Position numbers and translations under genes: made by a program
Notes under the pieces: model-generated
Databases searched by the model: none
What the model saw: the letters and a program-made list of their open reading frames with translations, nothing else
What the model was told of the DNA's origin: nothing
Shown: one piece after another, positions 36,188 through 44,540 of the stretch
Numbering within the stretch: position 1 is the first letter of the stretch
How the letters are laid out: each line of letters starts with the position of its first letter
Assembly (NCBI GenBank): GCA_016787575.1
Contig: JAEUUO010000005.1
Span: 1-64,000, forward strand
From: Saprospiraceae bacterium
Lineage (GTDB): Bacteria; Bacteroidota; Bacteroidia; Chitinophagales; Saprospiraceae
Reading direction: 5' to 3'
Length of the DNA stretch: 64,000 nt

Positions 36188-36976
36188 ATGGCACAAAGTC
36201 ATGAAATAGACTATAGAATTTTTGGTGAAGAAATGCAATATGTGGAAGTTGAGCTCGATCCGGGTGAAACTGCGATTGCGGAAGCCGGTTCTTTCCTGAT
36301 GATGGAAGATGGCATTCAAATGGCAACCATTTTTGGGGATGGAACCAACCAGGCCAGTGGATTCATGGGTAAACTCTTTTCAGCAGGAAAACGCTTATTG
36401 ACAGGCGAATCCTTGTTTATGACCACCTATACAAACAATGGTGGCGGTAAGGCCCGGGTAAGTTTTGCTTCTCCGTATGCTGGGAAAATCATTCCCTTAA
36501 ATCTTATGGAATTGGATGGCAAAGTAATTGCTCAAAAAGATGCATTTTTATGCGCTGCAATGGGAGTTTCAGTTGGCATCGAACTACAACGTAAACTGGG
36601 TACCGGTATTTTTGGAGGTGAAGGATTTATTATGCAAAAATTGGAAGGGGACGGGATGGCTTTTGTCCATGCCGGTGGATTTGTAAAAGAATTAGAGCTC
36701 GGTGTAGGTGAAACCCTTCGAATAGACACCGGTTGTGTGGTAGCATATACATCCCGCATTGATTTTGACATCGAATTTATTCGTGGTGTGAAAAATATGG
36801 TTTTTGGAGGTGAAGGATTATTCTATGCAGTTTTACGCGGTCCTGGTAAAGTTTGGATACAAAGTCTTCCTATCAGTCGACTTGCAGCCCGAATCATGCA
36901 GTATGGTGGAATGAATCGCAAAGAAGAAGGTAGCATCCTTGGCTCTCTTGGTAATATCCTCGATGGCGATAGTTAA
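36188..36976 (+). CDS. TIGR00266 / AIM24 family protein
   Basis: A 262-residue protein of the AIM24 (DUF124) beta-sandwich family. Hallmarks are YVEVELDPGETAIAEAGSFLMMEDGI, GESLFMTTYTNNGGGKARVSFASPYAGKIIPL, and near the end FGGEGLFYAVLRGPGKVWIQSLPISRLA. The role in bacteria is not established; the eukaryotic relative works in mitochondrial organisation. It is followed by the gamma-carbonic anhydrase gene across a gap filled with 7-base repeats. Confidence 0.9.
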   Translation: MAQSHEIDYRIFGEEMQYVEVELDPGETAIAEAGSFLMMEDGIQMATIFGDGTNQASGFMGKLFSAGKRLLTGESLFMTTYTNNGGGKARVSFASPYAGKIIPLNLMELDGKVIAQKDAFLCAAMGVSVGIELQRKLGTGIFGGEGFIMQKLEGDGMAFVHAGGFVKELELGVGETLRIDTGCVVAYTSRIDFDIEFIRGVKNMVFGGEGLFYAVLRGPGKVWIQSLPISRLAARIMQYGGMNRKEEGSILGSLGNILDGDS

Positions 36977-36986
36977 AACAATTAAG

Positions 36987-37075
36987 AATTAATAATTAAT
37001 AATTAATAATTGAATTTGAAAATTAGATTTATTTATTCCCAATTCTTAATTCTTAACTCTTAATTCTTAATTTAT
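36987..37075. repeat. Two 7-base repeat blocks, AATTAAT x3 and AATTCTT x4
   Basis: AATTAAT occurs three times in phase (36987-37007), followed by AATTGAA. A second block, AATTCTT, AATTCTT, AACTCTT, AATTCTT, AATTTAT, fills 37041-37075. The first block's AAGAATTAA and the second's TTAATTCTT are complementary, so the spacer can also fold as a long AT hairpin. It lies between two co-directional genes. Confidence 0.8.
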
Positions 37076-37085
37076 ATTTACACTC

Positions 37086-37610
37086 ATGCCTCTAATCTTA
37101 CCGGTATTGGATAAAAATCCTGTTTTTGGAAAGCATTGTTTTATTGCTGAAAATGCAACGATTGTTGGGGATGTTCAAATAGGAGATCATTGCAGCGTTT
37201 GGTTTCAAGCCATTATCAGAGGTGATGTCAATGAAATTCGAATTGGAAATGAAGTTAATATTCAGGATGCGGCTGTTATTCATTGCACGTATCAAAAGGC
37301 TGGAACCTATATTGGGGATCGTGTTTCTATAGGTCATAGAGCGATTGTACATGGCTGTACGATTCATTCCAATGTTTTAATAGGAATGGGTGCAATTGTG
37401 TTGGACCATGCAATCATAGAGGAGCATGTTTTGGTAGCTGCTGGAGCTGTAGTTCTGGAAAATTCTAAATTGGAATCGGGTTTTATTTATGGAGGCATAC
37501 CAGCAAAAAAAATTAAAGCATTGGATCATGAAACCTTTCAATTTAATATTGAGCGGACAGCAAAAAATTATCAGATGTATGCTTCATGGTTTACGGATGC
37601 CAAACCATGA
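37086..37610 (+). CDS. Gamma-carbonic anhydrase family protein (YrdA/PaaY-like)
   Basis: A 174-residue left-handed beta-helix protein with hexapeptide repeats (ATIVGDVQIGDHCSVW, IGNEVNIQDAAVIH). Three zinc-ligand histidines, H66, H84 and H89, have the H-x17-H-x4-H spacing of the family. The canonical IRGDVNEIRIG loop is present. Many YrdA/PaaY-type proteins show weak or no CO2-hydration activity, so the true substrate is open. Confidence 0.88.
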   Translation: MPLILPVLDKNPVFGKHCFIAENATIVGDVQIGDHCSVWFQAIIRGDVNEIRIGNEVNIQDAAVIHCTYQKAGTYIGDRVSIGHRAIVHGCTIHSNVLIGMGAIVLDHAIIEEHVLVAAGAVVLENSKLESGFIYGGIPAKKIKALDHETFQFNIERTAKNYQMYASWFTDAKP

Positions 37611-37681
37611 AGAGAAAACTTGCAGAGTTTTTAAATTAAAATTACTAATTTAGAATAAGGGGCATTGAACGATCCTTAAAA

Positions 37682-38044
37682 TTAAAATGCATCCTTGTGA
37701 TGCTCTAGATGATGACTGCCATTTTTATTTAATAAAATAGCGATGATGTCAAATCGAAACTCCCAATCATGATTAATAGTTTCCATGTAATTGGATCCAG
37801 CTTCATGAATTAATACTTCTTTGTATTCACTTACAAAAGATTCTGGCGGACCAAAATAATCATAGCTTCTCGTTTTAACTTCAATAAAAACCAATACGTC
37901 ACCATCCATTGCAATCAAATCAATTTCAGATTTACTGTATCTATAATTTTGTTCCAGAATTTTATACTGGATTGAAATCAAATAGTCTTTAGCAATTTGT
38001 TCGCCCAGGATTCCAATTTCTTTATTTGATCTTGGTGAATTCAT
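37682..38044 (-). CDS. yraN: YraN/UPF0102 family putative endonuclease
   Basis: A 120-residue protein with the predicted restriction-endonuclease-like core: G14-E-x-x-A-x-x-Y, then E40-I-D42-L-I-A and F53-I-E55-V-K57-T-R. These are the E-x-D...ExK catalytic residues of the fold. The YraN family is widespread, with unproven function. Next gene on the same strand is a rhodanese, across a repeat-filled gap. Confidence 0.88.
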   Translation of the reverse strand: MNSPRSNKEIGILGEQIAKDYLISIQYKILEQNYRYSKSEIDLIAMDGDVLVFIEVKTRSYDYFGPPESFVSEYKEVLIHEAGSNYMETINHDWEFRFDIIAILLNKNGSHHLEHHKDAF

Positions 38045-38109
38045 AGGTGTTTGTAGTAAAGATGGAATGATAAATTATCAATTGTTAATGGTAAATGTGA
38101 AAGATGGTA

Positions 38110-38125
38110 AATCTTTGCGTCTGGG
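38110..38125. repeat. Inverted copy of the GACGCAAAG word
   Basis: AATCTTTGCGTCTGGG is the reverse complement of the CAGACGCAAAG-type word at 5786-5802 and 62901-62925. It lies 62 bases before the CCTCTAG array in the same gap. Confidence 0.5.
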
Positions 38126-38186
38126 AGTCTTATCAAGATTTTATTTAGGTGTTAGTTGGTCGTTGTCAGTTGATTTTTTGTCCATT

Positions 38187-38264
38187 CCTCTAACCTATAG
38201 CCCTCTAGCCCTCTAGCCCTCTTGCCTCTAGTCTCTAGCCTTCTTCTCCTCTTTTCCTCTTTTC
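38187..38264. repeat. CCTCTAG-type array with a polypyrimidine tail
   Basis: Units in order are CCTCTAA, CCTATAG, CCCTCTAG, CCCTCTAG, CCCTCTTG, CCTCTAG, TCTCTAG, then CCTCTTTTCCTCTTTT (38249-38264), which also occurs at 20139. The unit is 7 bp with an extra C in three copies. CCTCTAG is also the unit of the array at 62983-63028. Confidence 0.8.
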
Positions 38265-38271
38265 CAAACCA

Positions 38272-38580
38272 TTACGAAGGAAAGGCCTCCCTCCAGGCTA
38301 ACATACCTCCTAGTAGATTTCTAACTTTTGTAAAACCGGCCTGTTCAAACAATTGTTTTGCAATGCCACTTCGGTTGCCACTCCGACAATACAAAATGAT
38401 CTCATTATTTTTTTGATCTGCCAGGTTTTCAATTTTTGCTGCCAGCTCACTTCGGAGTGGAGCCAATTCTCCGCCAATATTAAATTCATTGTGTTCAAAC
38501 AGTTCACGAACATCGATGAGTATAAAATCTTCTTTTTGTTCTAGTTTTTTTCTAAGATCTTGAACAGTGATATCTTCCAT
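38272..38580 (-). CDS. Single-domain rhodanese-like protein
   Basis: A 102-residue rhodanese: FILIDVRELFEHNEFNIGGELAPLR, then IILYCRSGNRSGIAKQLFEQAGF. The active loop is C65-R-S-G-N-R70 and the catalytic cysteine is intact. Such proteins carry sulphur as a persulphide. It ends seven bases after the PASTA gene on the same strand (order PASTA then rhodanese in transcription), and the YraN gene follows. Confidence 0.92.
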   Translation of the reverse strand: MEDITVQDLRKKLEQKEDFILIDVRELFEHNEFNIGGELAPLRSELAAKIENLADQKNNEIILYCRSGNRSGIAKQLFEQAGFTKVRNLLGGMLAWREAFPS

Positions 38581-38586
38581 AATTGA

Positions 38587-39426
38587 TTAATTGCAGTTTT
38601 CTGGTTTTTGTTGTACAATGGTTATTTTAAATGAACTGCCCAATTCAATAGTTTGTCCATCCTGAGCTTCAGGAATTTGTTTGACAATGTAGGCTGTTTC
38701 AGGATCGGTTATAGCTCCTTCTTCAACAATTGTTCCTAGTTCCAATTTTGATGAGCTTAATAAAAATTTAGCTTCTGCAAGTGTCTGACATATTAAATTG
38801 GGAATGGGAACTTCGCCACCGACCTTGGTTGAAATAACAAATTCAAGCGTGTCACCTTTTGCAATAGTTACATTAGTTTTCCTTTCAGAACCATTAATTA
38901 AAAGTTGATTGTGGTAATAAACTTCTAAAATATGATTTTCTGGACCCGGATCAAATTTTACCCCTTTGATTTTAGAATTTAATTCAAACAAATTGAATAA
39001 TTCTGTCCGTTTAAATTCATACTTTTTTCCATACAATATGGGCAACAATTCTGCTTGAAAGGATTCTGCTTGATATTTAGTAAGTGTTACATAAATTTTT
39101 CGACCCCTCTTGACCTGAGATCCAGGTAAAGGGATTTGTGAAACAATCAATCCACCTGCTCTTCCTTTTATATATAATGAATCGGATACGATGATTTCGT
39201 ATCCTCTAGGTTCCGCATGTTTTTTAGCATTTGCCAAAGTAACCCCAACATATTTTTGAAGGGTTAGTTTTTGTCCATGATTGGTATAGAGATTCAGAAA
39301 AAATGCCTGAATTATCCATAAAATTATAACTACAAGAAACAAACGAATCAATGTATGCAGCAACAGCTTGCTTTTAAGAAAAGCAGGAAGTTCGGAAAAT
39401 TTTAACCGGGGTGTATCTTTTGACAT
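38587..39426 (-). CDS. PASTA-domain membrane protein
   Basis: A 279-residue protein with one membrane segment at about 25-46 (IRLFLVVIILWIIQAFFL). Two or three PASTA repeats follow in the periplasm (VGVTLANAKKHAEPRGYEI, IVSQIPLPGSQVKRGRKIYVTLT; IPNLICQTLAEAKFLLSSSKLELG, VKQIPEAQDGQTIELGSSFKITIV). PASTA domains bind peptidoglycan or beta-lactams in Gram-positive kinases. There is no kinase domain. It is divergent from ddl, a peptidoglycan precursor gene, across a 177-base gap, so a cell-wall role is likely. Confidence 0.88.
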   Translation of the reverse strand: MSKDTPRLKFSELPAFLKSKLLLHTLIRLFLVVIILWIIQAFFLNLYTNHGQKLTLQKYVGVTLANAKKHAEPRGYEIIVSDSLYIKGRAGGLIVSQIPLPGSQVKRGRKIYVTLTKYQAESFQAELLPILYGKKYEFKRTELFNLFELNSKIKGVKFDPGPENHILEVYYHNQLLINGSERKTNVTIAKGDTLEFVISTKVGGEVPIPNLICQTLAEAKFLLSSSKLELGTIVEEGAITDPETAYIVKQIPEAQDGQTIELGSSFKITIVQQKPENCN

Positions 39427-39454
39427 TTATTTGATCAGGAATATAATTCAATAG

Positions 39455-39462
39455 CAAAGGTA
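39455..39462 (-). promoter_or_regulatory. Putative -7 box (TACCTTTG) of the PASTA gene
   Basis: Exact TAnnTTTG match on the minus strand, 29 bases from the ATG at 39426. No clear -33 box. Confidence 0.4.
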
Positions 39463-39603
39463 TAGATAATTGGAACTTTTACTCAGCTTAACTAATTTCA
39501 GAGTTAAATTGTTTGACAAATTCAAATTGATCATCTTTCGTAATATAAGTACAAATTAAATATTTTTATAATATGTTTTATCTTTACCCCGAAATTCAAT
39601 CGT

Positions 39604-40692
39604 ATGAGCTCAAATAAAATTCGTGTTGGAATTCTTTTTGGCGGTAAATCAGCCGAACATGAAATTTCCATTCAATCAGCAAAAAACATTTACCATGCAC
39701 TGGATAAGAGTAAATACGAACCGGTTCTTATGGCAATTGATAAGAGTGGGAAGTGGGTCAGCCACAAAGACGCCATGTGGCTTTTGGATCAACAAGCAGT
39801 CCTGCCTAATTTGAATTTAACTGAACTGAGAGAAGTCGCTTTAAATCCTCAAAGTGGAGGTGTTATTTCAGGATTCGGACCTGAAGCCATCAAGCTGGAT
39901 GTTGTATTTCCTATTTTGCACGGACCATTTGGAGAGGATGGAACAGTTCAGGGTCTCCTAAAACTAGCCAATATTCCGTTTGTAGGGGCTGGTGTGTTGG
40001 GTTCCGCCGTAGGGATGGATAAAGATGTAATGAAAAGGTTGTTACGGGATGCTGGGATTCCTATTGGAAATTTCATTTCGATACAGGGTATGGAAAATGC
40101 TCCCAACTTTATGGAAGTACAGACCAAGCTGGGTACACCTTTATTTATCAAACCCGCCAACCTGGGTTCATCGGTTGGTATTTCTAAAGCAAGCACGGAA
40201 AATGAATACCAGGCAGCCCTTCAATTGGCCTTTCAGTTTGATACCAAAGTGATTGTGGAAGAATTTATTCAGGCTCGTGAAATTGAATGCGCAGTTTTGG
40301 GCAATCAACACCCAATTGCTTCTATTCCTGGGGAAGTGGTGGCTCAAAAGGATTTCTATTCTTATGAAGCAAAATACCTGGATGCACAAGGGGCCCGTAT
40401 CGACATACCTGCAAAGCTCGACTCGGATACCATTGCCCGTGTTCGAGATTTGGCTGTTAAGAGCTTTAAAGTATTGTGTTGTGAAGGATTGGGAAGGGTA
40501 GATTTATTTCTTACTCCGGATAATCGATTGTTAGTCAATGAGATAAATACATTGCCAGGATTTACAAAAATCAGCATGTACCCTAAAATGTGGGAATACA
40601 GCGGCATTCCATATTCTGAATTACTGGATCGTCTGATTGGTTTAGCAATCGAACGTTTTGAACGGGAATCTCAATTAAAGACAAGTTTCTAG
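39604..40692 (+). CDS. ddl: D-alanine--D-alanine ligase
   Basis: An ATP-grasp enzyme that makes D-Ala-D-Ala for peptidoglycan. The 362-residue protein has VGILFGGKSAEHEISIQSA at the start, the HGPFGEDGTVQGLLKLANIPFVGAGVLGSA loop, VIVEEFIQAREIECAVLG, and the Mg-binding GRVDLFLTPDNRLLVNEINTLPGFT. The KPANLGSSVGISKA ATP loop is present. It matches VanA/DdlB-type enzymes with no sign of D-Ala-D-Lac specificity that I can judge. It is divergent from the PASTA gene. Confidence 0.96.
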   Translation: MSSNKIRVGILFGGKSAEHEISIQSAKNIYHALDKSKYEPVLMAIDKSGKWVSHKDAMWLLDQQAVLPNLNLTELREVALNPQSGGVISGFGPEAIKLDVVFPILHGPFGEDGTVQGLLKLANIPFVGAGVLGSAVGMDKDVMKRLLRDAGIPIGNFISIQGMENAPNFMEVQTKLGTPLFIKPANLGSSVGISKASTENEYQAALQLAFQFDTKVIVEEFIQAREIECAVLGNQHPIASIPGEVVAQKDFYSYEAKYLDAQGARIDIPAKLDSDTIARVRDLAVKSFKVLCCEGLGRVDLFLTPDNRLLVNEINTLPGFTKISMYPKMWEYSGIPYSELLDRLIGLAIERFERESQLKTSF

Positions 40693-40874
40693 ACCGGGAG
40701 CATCCATTTCTATATTATAGTTAATTATTATATTTTGAATTCGTTTTTCCTTTTTTAAATATTTTCAAATAATTAACTGAATAATTATCAATATTTTAGA
40801 ACAAAAAATGCCTGTCTTGAAGCATACTGCCTGACATTCAGTCCAAAACATCCATAAAAAAGTTTAATAAAAGT

Positions 40875-40905
40875 TTTGTTATTAAAATTGAAAGGACTAA
40901 ACTTG
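40875..40905 (+). promoter_or_regulatory. Promoter of the outer-membrane barrel gene (TTTG, 19-base spacer, TAAACTTG)
   Basis: TTTG at 40875-40878 and TAAACTTG at 40898-40905 (TAnnTTTG with one C) are separated by exactly 19 bases. This is the best fit in the window to the Bacteroidetes promoter. The leader would be about 36 bases. Confidence 0.6.
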
Positions 40906-40947
40906 CAGGGTTTAAACTCTTTTTATTCACGAAAAACTTACGCAAGT

Positions 40948-41511
40948 ATGAAAAAACTACTTTTACTGTTCGTTCTGTTTTTAGGTCTTATGAGCACTGG
41001 TGCTCAGGCACAAGGCAAATTGTTTCTAGGTCTTGATTTAGGATTTAACAGCAATGATGCTGGTTACAATGGAGGTCATGAAGTGAGCCAATTCAATTTA
41101 GGTCCATCTTTAGGATATTGGTTAAATGATAACAGCGCAATCGTCGTTGGTATCAATTTCAGCAGCCATGATAACAAAACGGATGACATCAAAGATACCG
41201 GTTTTGGTATTGGTGCAGAATTCCGCTATGGCTGGCATTTTGGAGACAATGTGTATGTTTACTTAGCTCCTGGTGTTAGTTTCGCTTCTTACAAAACTGA
41301 AGCAAATAACACAGATACAAAATGGACTCAGTTAGATCTTGGTATTAGCCCAGGTGTATCTTACATGTTAGCTGACAAATGGTCAATCAATGCTTATTTT
41401 GGTGGTTTGGGATATTCTTCTCAAAAACCAGATGGTGGAGATGCTGCCAATTCTTTCGGACTTAATCTTGATATGAGCTCTTTAGGTTTCGGCCTTTGGT
41501 ATCATTTCTAG
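40948..41511 (+). CDS. Outer-membrane beta-barrel protein (porin family)
   Basis: A 187-residue protein with a signal peptide (MKKLLLLFVLFLGLMSTGAQA, then QGK). An eight-stranded barrel follows: LFLGLDLGFN, FNLGPSLGYWLN, SAIVVGINFSS, GFGIGAEFRYGWHF, YVYLAPGVSFA, and the C-terminal SSLGFGLWYHF ending in Phe, the outer-membrane insertion signal. The ATG at 40948 is used because the promoter at 40875-40905 starts transcription after the longer frame's start (40876). It has its own terminator. Probably abundant, given a good promoter and terminator (inference). Confidence 0.85.
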   Translation: MKKLLLLFVLFLGLMSTGAQAQGKLFLGLDLGFNSNDAGYNGGHEVSQFNLGPSLGYWLNDNSAIVVGINFSSHDNKTDDIKDTGFGIGAEFRYGWHFGDNVYVYLAPGVSFASYKTEANNTDTKWTQLDLGISPGVSYMLADKWSINAYFGGLGYSSQKPDGGDAANSFGLNLDMSSLGFGLWYHF

Positions 41512-41528
41512 GACTTAATTAAAGAAAT

Positions 41529-41562
41529 AAAAAAGCCTTTCAGTTTCCTGAAGGGCTTTTTT
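41529..41562 (+). terminator. Intrinsic terminator after the outer-membrane barrel gene
   Basis: AAAAGCCTTTCAG and CTGAAGGGCTTTT pair around a TTTC loop (one G-T pair) and are followed by TTTTTT. The stem is flanked by A on the other side, so it could also act on the minus strand. Confidence 0.9.
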
Positions 41563-41821
41563 ATTTATTATAGGTTGCATGCACATTAGTTAAGTAAATG
41601 CAGAAGAAAAAATTAAATGACTCAGCTATAACTTCCTAATTAAATGAGAATAAAGAGTATCCAAAAGAAATCCCACCATTTTTAATCGCTTTGTTGTTGA
41701 TTGTTTATACAGCATTCTACAAACTAATCAATTATAAGCTAACATTCCAAACAAAACTTTCTATTCATTCAAACTAGTTCGTATACTCCCTAATTCGTAA
41801 TTGACTTTCCAAAATCCTTAA
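41563..41821. other. AT-rich spacer with no recognised feature
   Basis: A gap of about 260 bases between the terminator and the convergent DUF2752 gene. I see no ORF, tandem array or hairpin of note. Confidence 0.5.
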
Positions 41822-42127
41822 TTAATGTTTAATTCTTAATTGATTAAGTTCTTTCCAATACCATTTACCAAAAACAAAAACTAAAAGAGGAAAAACAATA
41901 AAAGAAAGTTTGTTGTAGTTCCAGGCAATTGCAAAATTTAGATGCAGGAGATGCATCATAGCGCGGGTCATACCACAACCATAACATGAATAACCCGAGA
42001 GACGGGTAAAAAGACAAACCGGTGTACCGGTATCAAAAAAATCGGCAGGCATCAGCAACAAGGTAATTATTAGAATGCTGAAACCTGCCAATTTTAACGT
42101 ACTGATGAAGTACGAATTTTTATTCAA
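41822..42127 (-). CDS. DUF2752 membrane protein
   Basis: A 101-residue two-helix membrane protein with the family signature CLFTRLSGYSCYGCGMTRAMMHLLHLNFAIAW (Cys-x-G-C-G-x-T-R-A). The start is TTG (42127), with no alternative ATG. It starts 10 bases after the TM2 gene, with which it is presumably co-transcribed. DUF2752 and TM2 genes are repeatedly linked in Bacteroidota, so a joint membrane role is plausible. Confidence 0.85.
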   Translation of the reverse strand: MNKNSYFISTLKLAGFSILIITLLLMPADFFDTGTPVCLFTRLSGYSCYGCGMTRAMMHLLHLNFAIAWNYNKLSFIVFPLLVFVFGKWYWKELNQLRIKH

Positions 42128-42136
42128 AATTTACAA

Positions 42137-42841
42137 TTATAGCGTTTCAGTATAATTGCCATTTTTTGGTTTAAGATCCCCTGTAATGATACGGATCAAA
42201 TCGATCAAAGCCCAGATTCCGCATCCTCCAGCAGTTAACAATTGAATGATTCCAATGGTAGTATAACCCAAATAAAATCTGTGAATACCCAATCCACCAA
42301 CAAAAACGCATAATAACAAAGCAATCAATTGACTTTTTCCTCCGCCGGCTGGTTGGTCATCCAAATCCGCATTGCTAAGTTGAGCTTGTTGTTGGTCTAA
42401 TTTTTTTAATTGCTTTTCAACAACTTTTTTTGCAACATATAATTTGGCCTTGTCTTTCAGGCTTAATTTTTTATGAACTTGAGCGTTTTCAGTTGCAGGA
42501 TTTTCTGCAGATTTAGCTTTAGTAATTGCATGAGAAAATTCAGGAAGTACAAGTTCATTTGTCGCAGAAGCTGTAAGACCTGAGATGGAAGGAGTTATTT
42601 TGTCAATACCTTCTACAGCAATTGCCTCGTTGTAAAAACCTTGAATTGCATTGTTTTTAGCAACATTGCGGGTACTTGGTTTGTGCTTGGAATGTGATTT
42701 GTGTGATTTGAGAAAATCAAAACTAATGTCAAAGTTTCTTTTTTCTTTAAAACTCGGGCAGGTCAAATCACGGGATTTACTGCAAGAGCCAAAAACAAGT
42801 ACAAAACCAATGAGAAGTAAATAATAGAATTTTGCTTCCAT
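42137..42841 (-). CDS. Predicted lipoprotein with C-terminal TM2 domain
   Basis: A 234-residue protein with two unusual parts. The start is a lipoprotein signal, LLIGFVLVFGSCSKSRD (lipid on C20). The C-terminus is a TM2 domain: SQLIALLLCVFVGGLGIHRFYLGYTTIGIIQLLTAGGCGIWALIDLIRIITGD (GxHRFYxG). Between them is a 150-residue charged linker with low complexity and two clusters of Lys and His. TM2 proteins normally lack lipidation. Membrane topology would place both ends in the same leaflet. Confidence 0.8.
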   Translation of the reverse strand: MEAKFYYLLLIGFVLVFGSCSKSRDLTCPSFKEKRNFDISFDFLKSHKSHSKHKPSTRNVAKNNAIQGFYNEAIAVEGIDKITPSISGLTASATNELVLPEFSHAITKAKSAENPATENAQVHKKLSLKDKAKLYVAKKVVEKQLKKLDQQQAQLSNADLDDQPAGGGKSQLIALLLCVFVGGLGIHRFYLGYTTIGIIQLLTAGGCGIWALIDLIRIITGDLKPKNGNYTETL

Positions 42842-42874
42842 AATAAAAGTTTTAAGTTAATAAAATTCAATCCT

Positions 42875-42882
42875 CAAATATA
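42875..42882 (-). promoter_or_regulatory. Putative -7 box (TATATTTG) of the TM2/DUF2752 pair
   Basis: Exact TAnnTTTG match on the minus strand, 34 bases from the ATG at 42841. Confidence 0.4.
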
Positions 42883-42931
42883 GTTTTTATTTTTACTTTT
42901 TAAAGCAGCTGGAGTCTTATTTAAAATTGTA

Positions 42932-44248
42932 ATGATGAAGTTTTCTCTTGCTTTAGCTATTTGTTGTTTTCTTTTTATTAAAACCACTGGGTTTTCTCAA
43001 AATCTTTATTTTCCACCTGTCAACGGAGATCGTTGGGAAACCATTCAACCCGAATCACTGGGATGGTGCACAGACAGTATCAATTCCTTGTATGATTATT
43101 TGGATGCAGAAGAATCGAAGGCTTTTATACTTTTAAAGGATGGTAAGATTGTATTAGAAAAATACTTTGATCAGTTTACCAAAGATTCACTTTGGTATTG
43201 GGCATCAGCAGGGAAAACACTTACGGCATTTTTAACAGGTATAGCTCAATCAGAAGCAAGCTTGAACTTGTCAGATCCTGCTTCTGATTATTTGGGAAAA
43301 GCTTGGACTAGCTGCAGTTTAGCACAAGAACAACAAATTACCATCCGCAATTTATTGACAATGACCAGCGGATTGGATGATGGAGTTCCAGATAACCATT
43401 GCACAAAACCAAGCTGCCTGACTTTTAAAGCCGATCCGGGCACCCGTTGGGCCTATCACAACGCGCCTTATACACTTATTCGCGATGTATTGGAAAAAGC
43501 AAGTGGAATGAATGAAAATCAGTTCATTCAATCCAGATTAAAATCTAAAACCGGAATGAATGGTTTATGGCTTACCAGTGGTTATGACAATGTTTATTTT
43601 AGCAATGCACGGAGCATGGCTCGATTTGGATTGCTCATTTTAAATAAGGGTTTTTGGGATACAAATGATCTGTTACACGATCCGGTTTATTTTGGCGAAA
43701 TGGTACATCCATCCCAAACAATAAATAAATCGTACGGATACCTCTGGTGGTTAAATGGACAAGCCTCATTTATGTTGCCGGGATTGCAATTGGTTTTTCC
43801 AGGTTCCTATTGTCCGGAAGCACCCAAGGATATGTTTGCAGCTATTGGAAAAAACGGACAAATACTCTGTGTAGTACCCAGTCAAAATCTAGTTGTATTG
43901 CGCATGGGGGAAGCTGGTGGAGCTGGTAATGACGATGTTCCCATTGTTCTATGCAACCAGATGTGGTCCAGAATCAATCGATTAAATTGCCAACCCCTTG
44001 CACTAGACGATATCCGGTCAGACCCCTTTGCAGTGTATCCAAATCCGGCAAGTCATCTTCTCAGCATTTCAAACATTAATAAAATTAATATACATAAAAT
44101 ATTTATATATAACTACTTAGGTGAAAATATGCCAATTATATGGAAGGGCAACCAATTAGAGATTGGACCTTATCAAGCAGGAGTATATTGGATTTCTTTA
44201 CCAACTAAGGACCAATGCAAGGTTCAAAAATTCATTAAAGTAAATTGA
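42932..44248 (+). CDS. Secreted serine hydrolase (beta-lactamase class C fold) with T9SS tail
   Basis: A 438-residue protein with a signal peptide (MMKFSLALAICCFLFIKTTGFS). S93-A-G-K96 is the nucleophile and base (SxxK), Y175-H-N177 the second motif, and SYGYLWWLNGQ falls where the third usually lies. A T9SS tail follows from DPFAVYPNPASHLLSIS to QAGVYWISLP. Class C-like proteins include D-aminopeptidases, esterases and 6-aminohexanoate-dimer hydrolases; the specificity here is open. The tail places it at the cell surface, so it need not confer drug resistance. Confidence 0.85.
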   Translation: MMKFSLALAICCFLFIKTTGFSQNLYFPPVNGDRWETIQPESLGWCTDSINSLYDYLDAEESKAFILLKDGKIVLEKYFDQFTKDSLWYWASAGKTLTAFLTGIAQSEASLNLSDPASDYLGKAWTSCSLAQEQQITIRNLLTMTSGLDDGVPDNHCTKPSCLTFKADPGTRWAYHNAPYTLIRDVLEKASGMNENQFIQSRLKSKTGMNGLWLTSGYDNVYFSNARSMARFGLLILNKGFWDTNDLLHDPVYFGEMVHPSQTINKSYGYLWWLNGQASFMLPGLQLVFPGSYCPEAPKDMFAAIGKNGQILCVVPSQNLVVLRMGEAGGAGNDDVPIVLCNQMWSRINRLNCQPLALDDIRSDPFAVYPNPASHLLSISNINKINIHKIFIYNYLGENMPIIWKGNQLEIGPYQAGVYWISLPTKDQCKVQKFIKVN

Positions 44249-44540
44249 TTTCGCCAAACCATGGTATTATAATAAAACATTGGGTGATAAGACCTTAATC
44301 AGTGTAAGTGAAAATAGACATTCGCTGCTCTCAAATAGGGTGATTAAAAAAATAATTTAGCTAATCGCAAATAAATCAATTAATTACATGTTATACATAA
44401 TTATATATAAATATTAAATGGATTTGTATGATGGAAAATGCGGCAATACCTGGAACGAAAGCTTCAAAAAAATTAGTTAATAGCCTAATAATCTGTGGAA
44501 TCTGTGTAAATTTGCATTCCATTTTTGAAAACGTTCTTTT
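44249..44540. other. Spacer before yceD-rpmF
   Basis: AT-rich and without ORFs. It includes ATCTGTGGAATCTGTGTAAA (44491-44510), an imperfect direct repeat of ATCTGTG, immediately overlapping a TAAATTTG -7 box at 44507-44514. Confidence 0.5.
44507..44514 (+). promoter_or_regulatory. Putative -7 box (TAAATTTG) of yceD-rpmF
   Basis: Exact TAnnTTTG match, 27 bases before the yceD ATG. It overlaps the ATCTGTG direct repeat. Confidence 0.45.
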
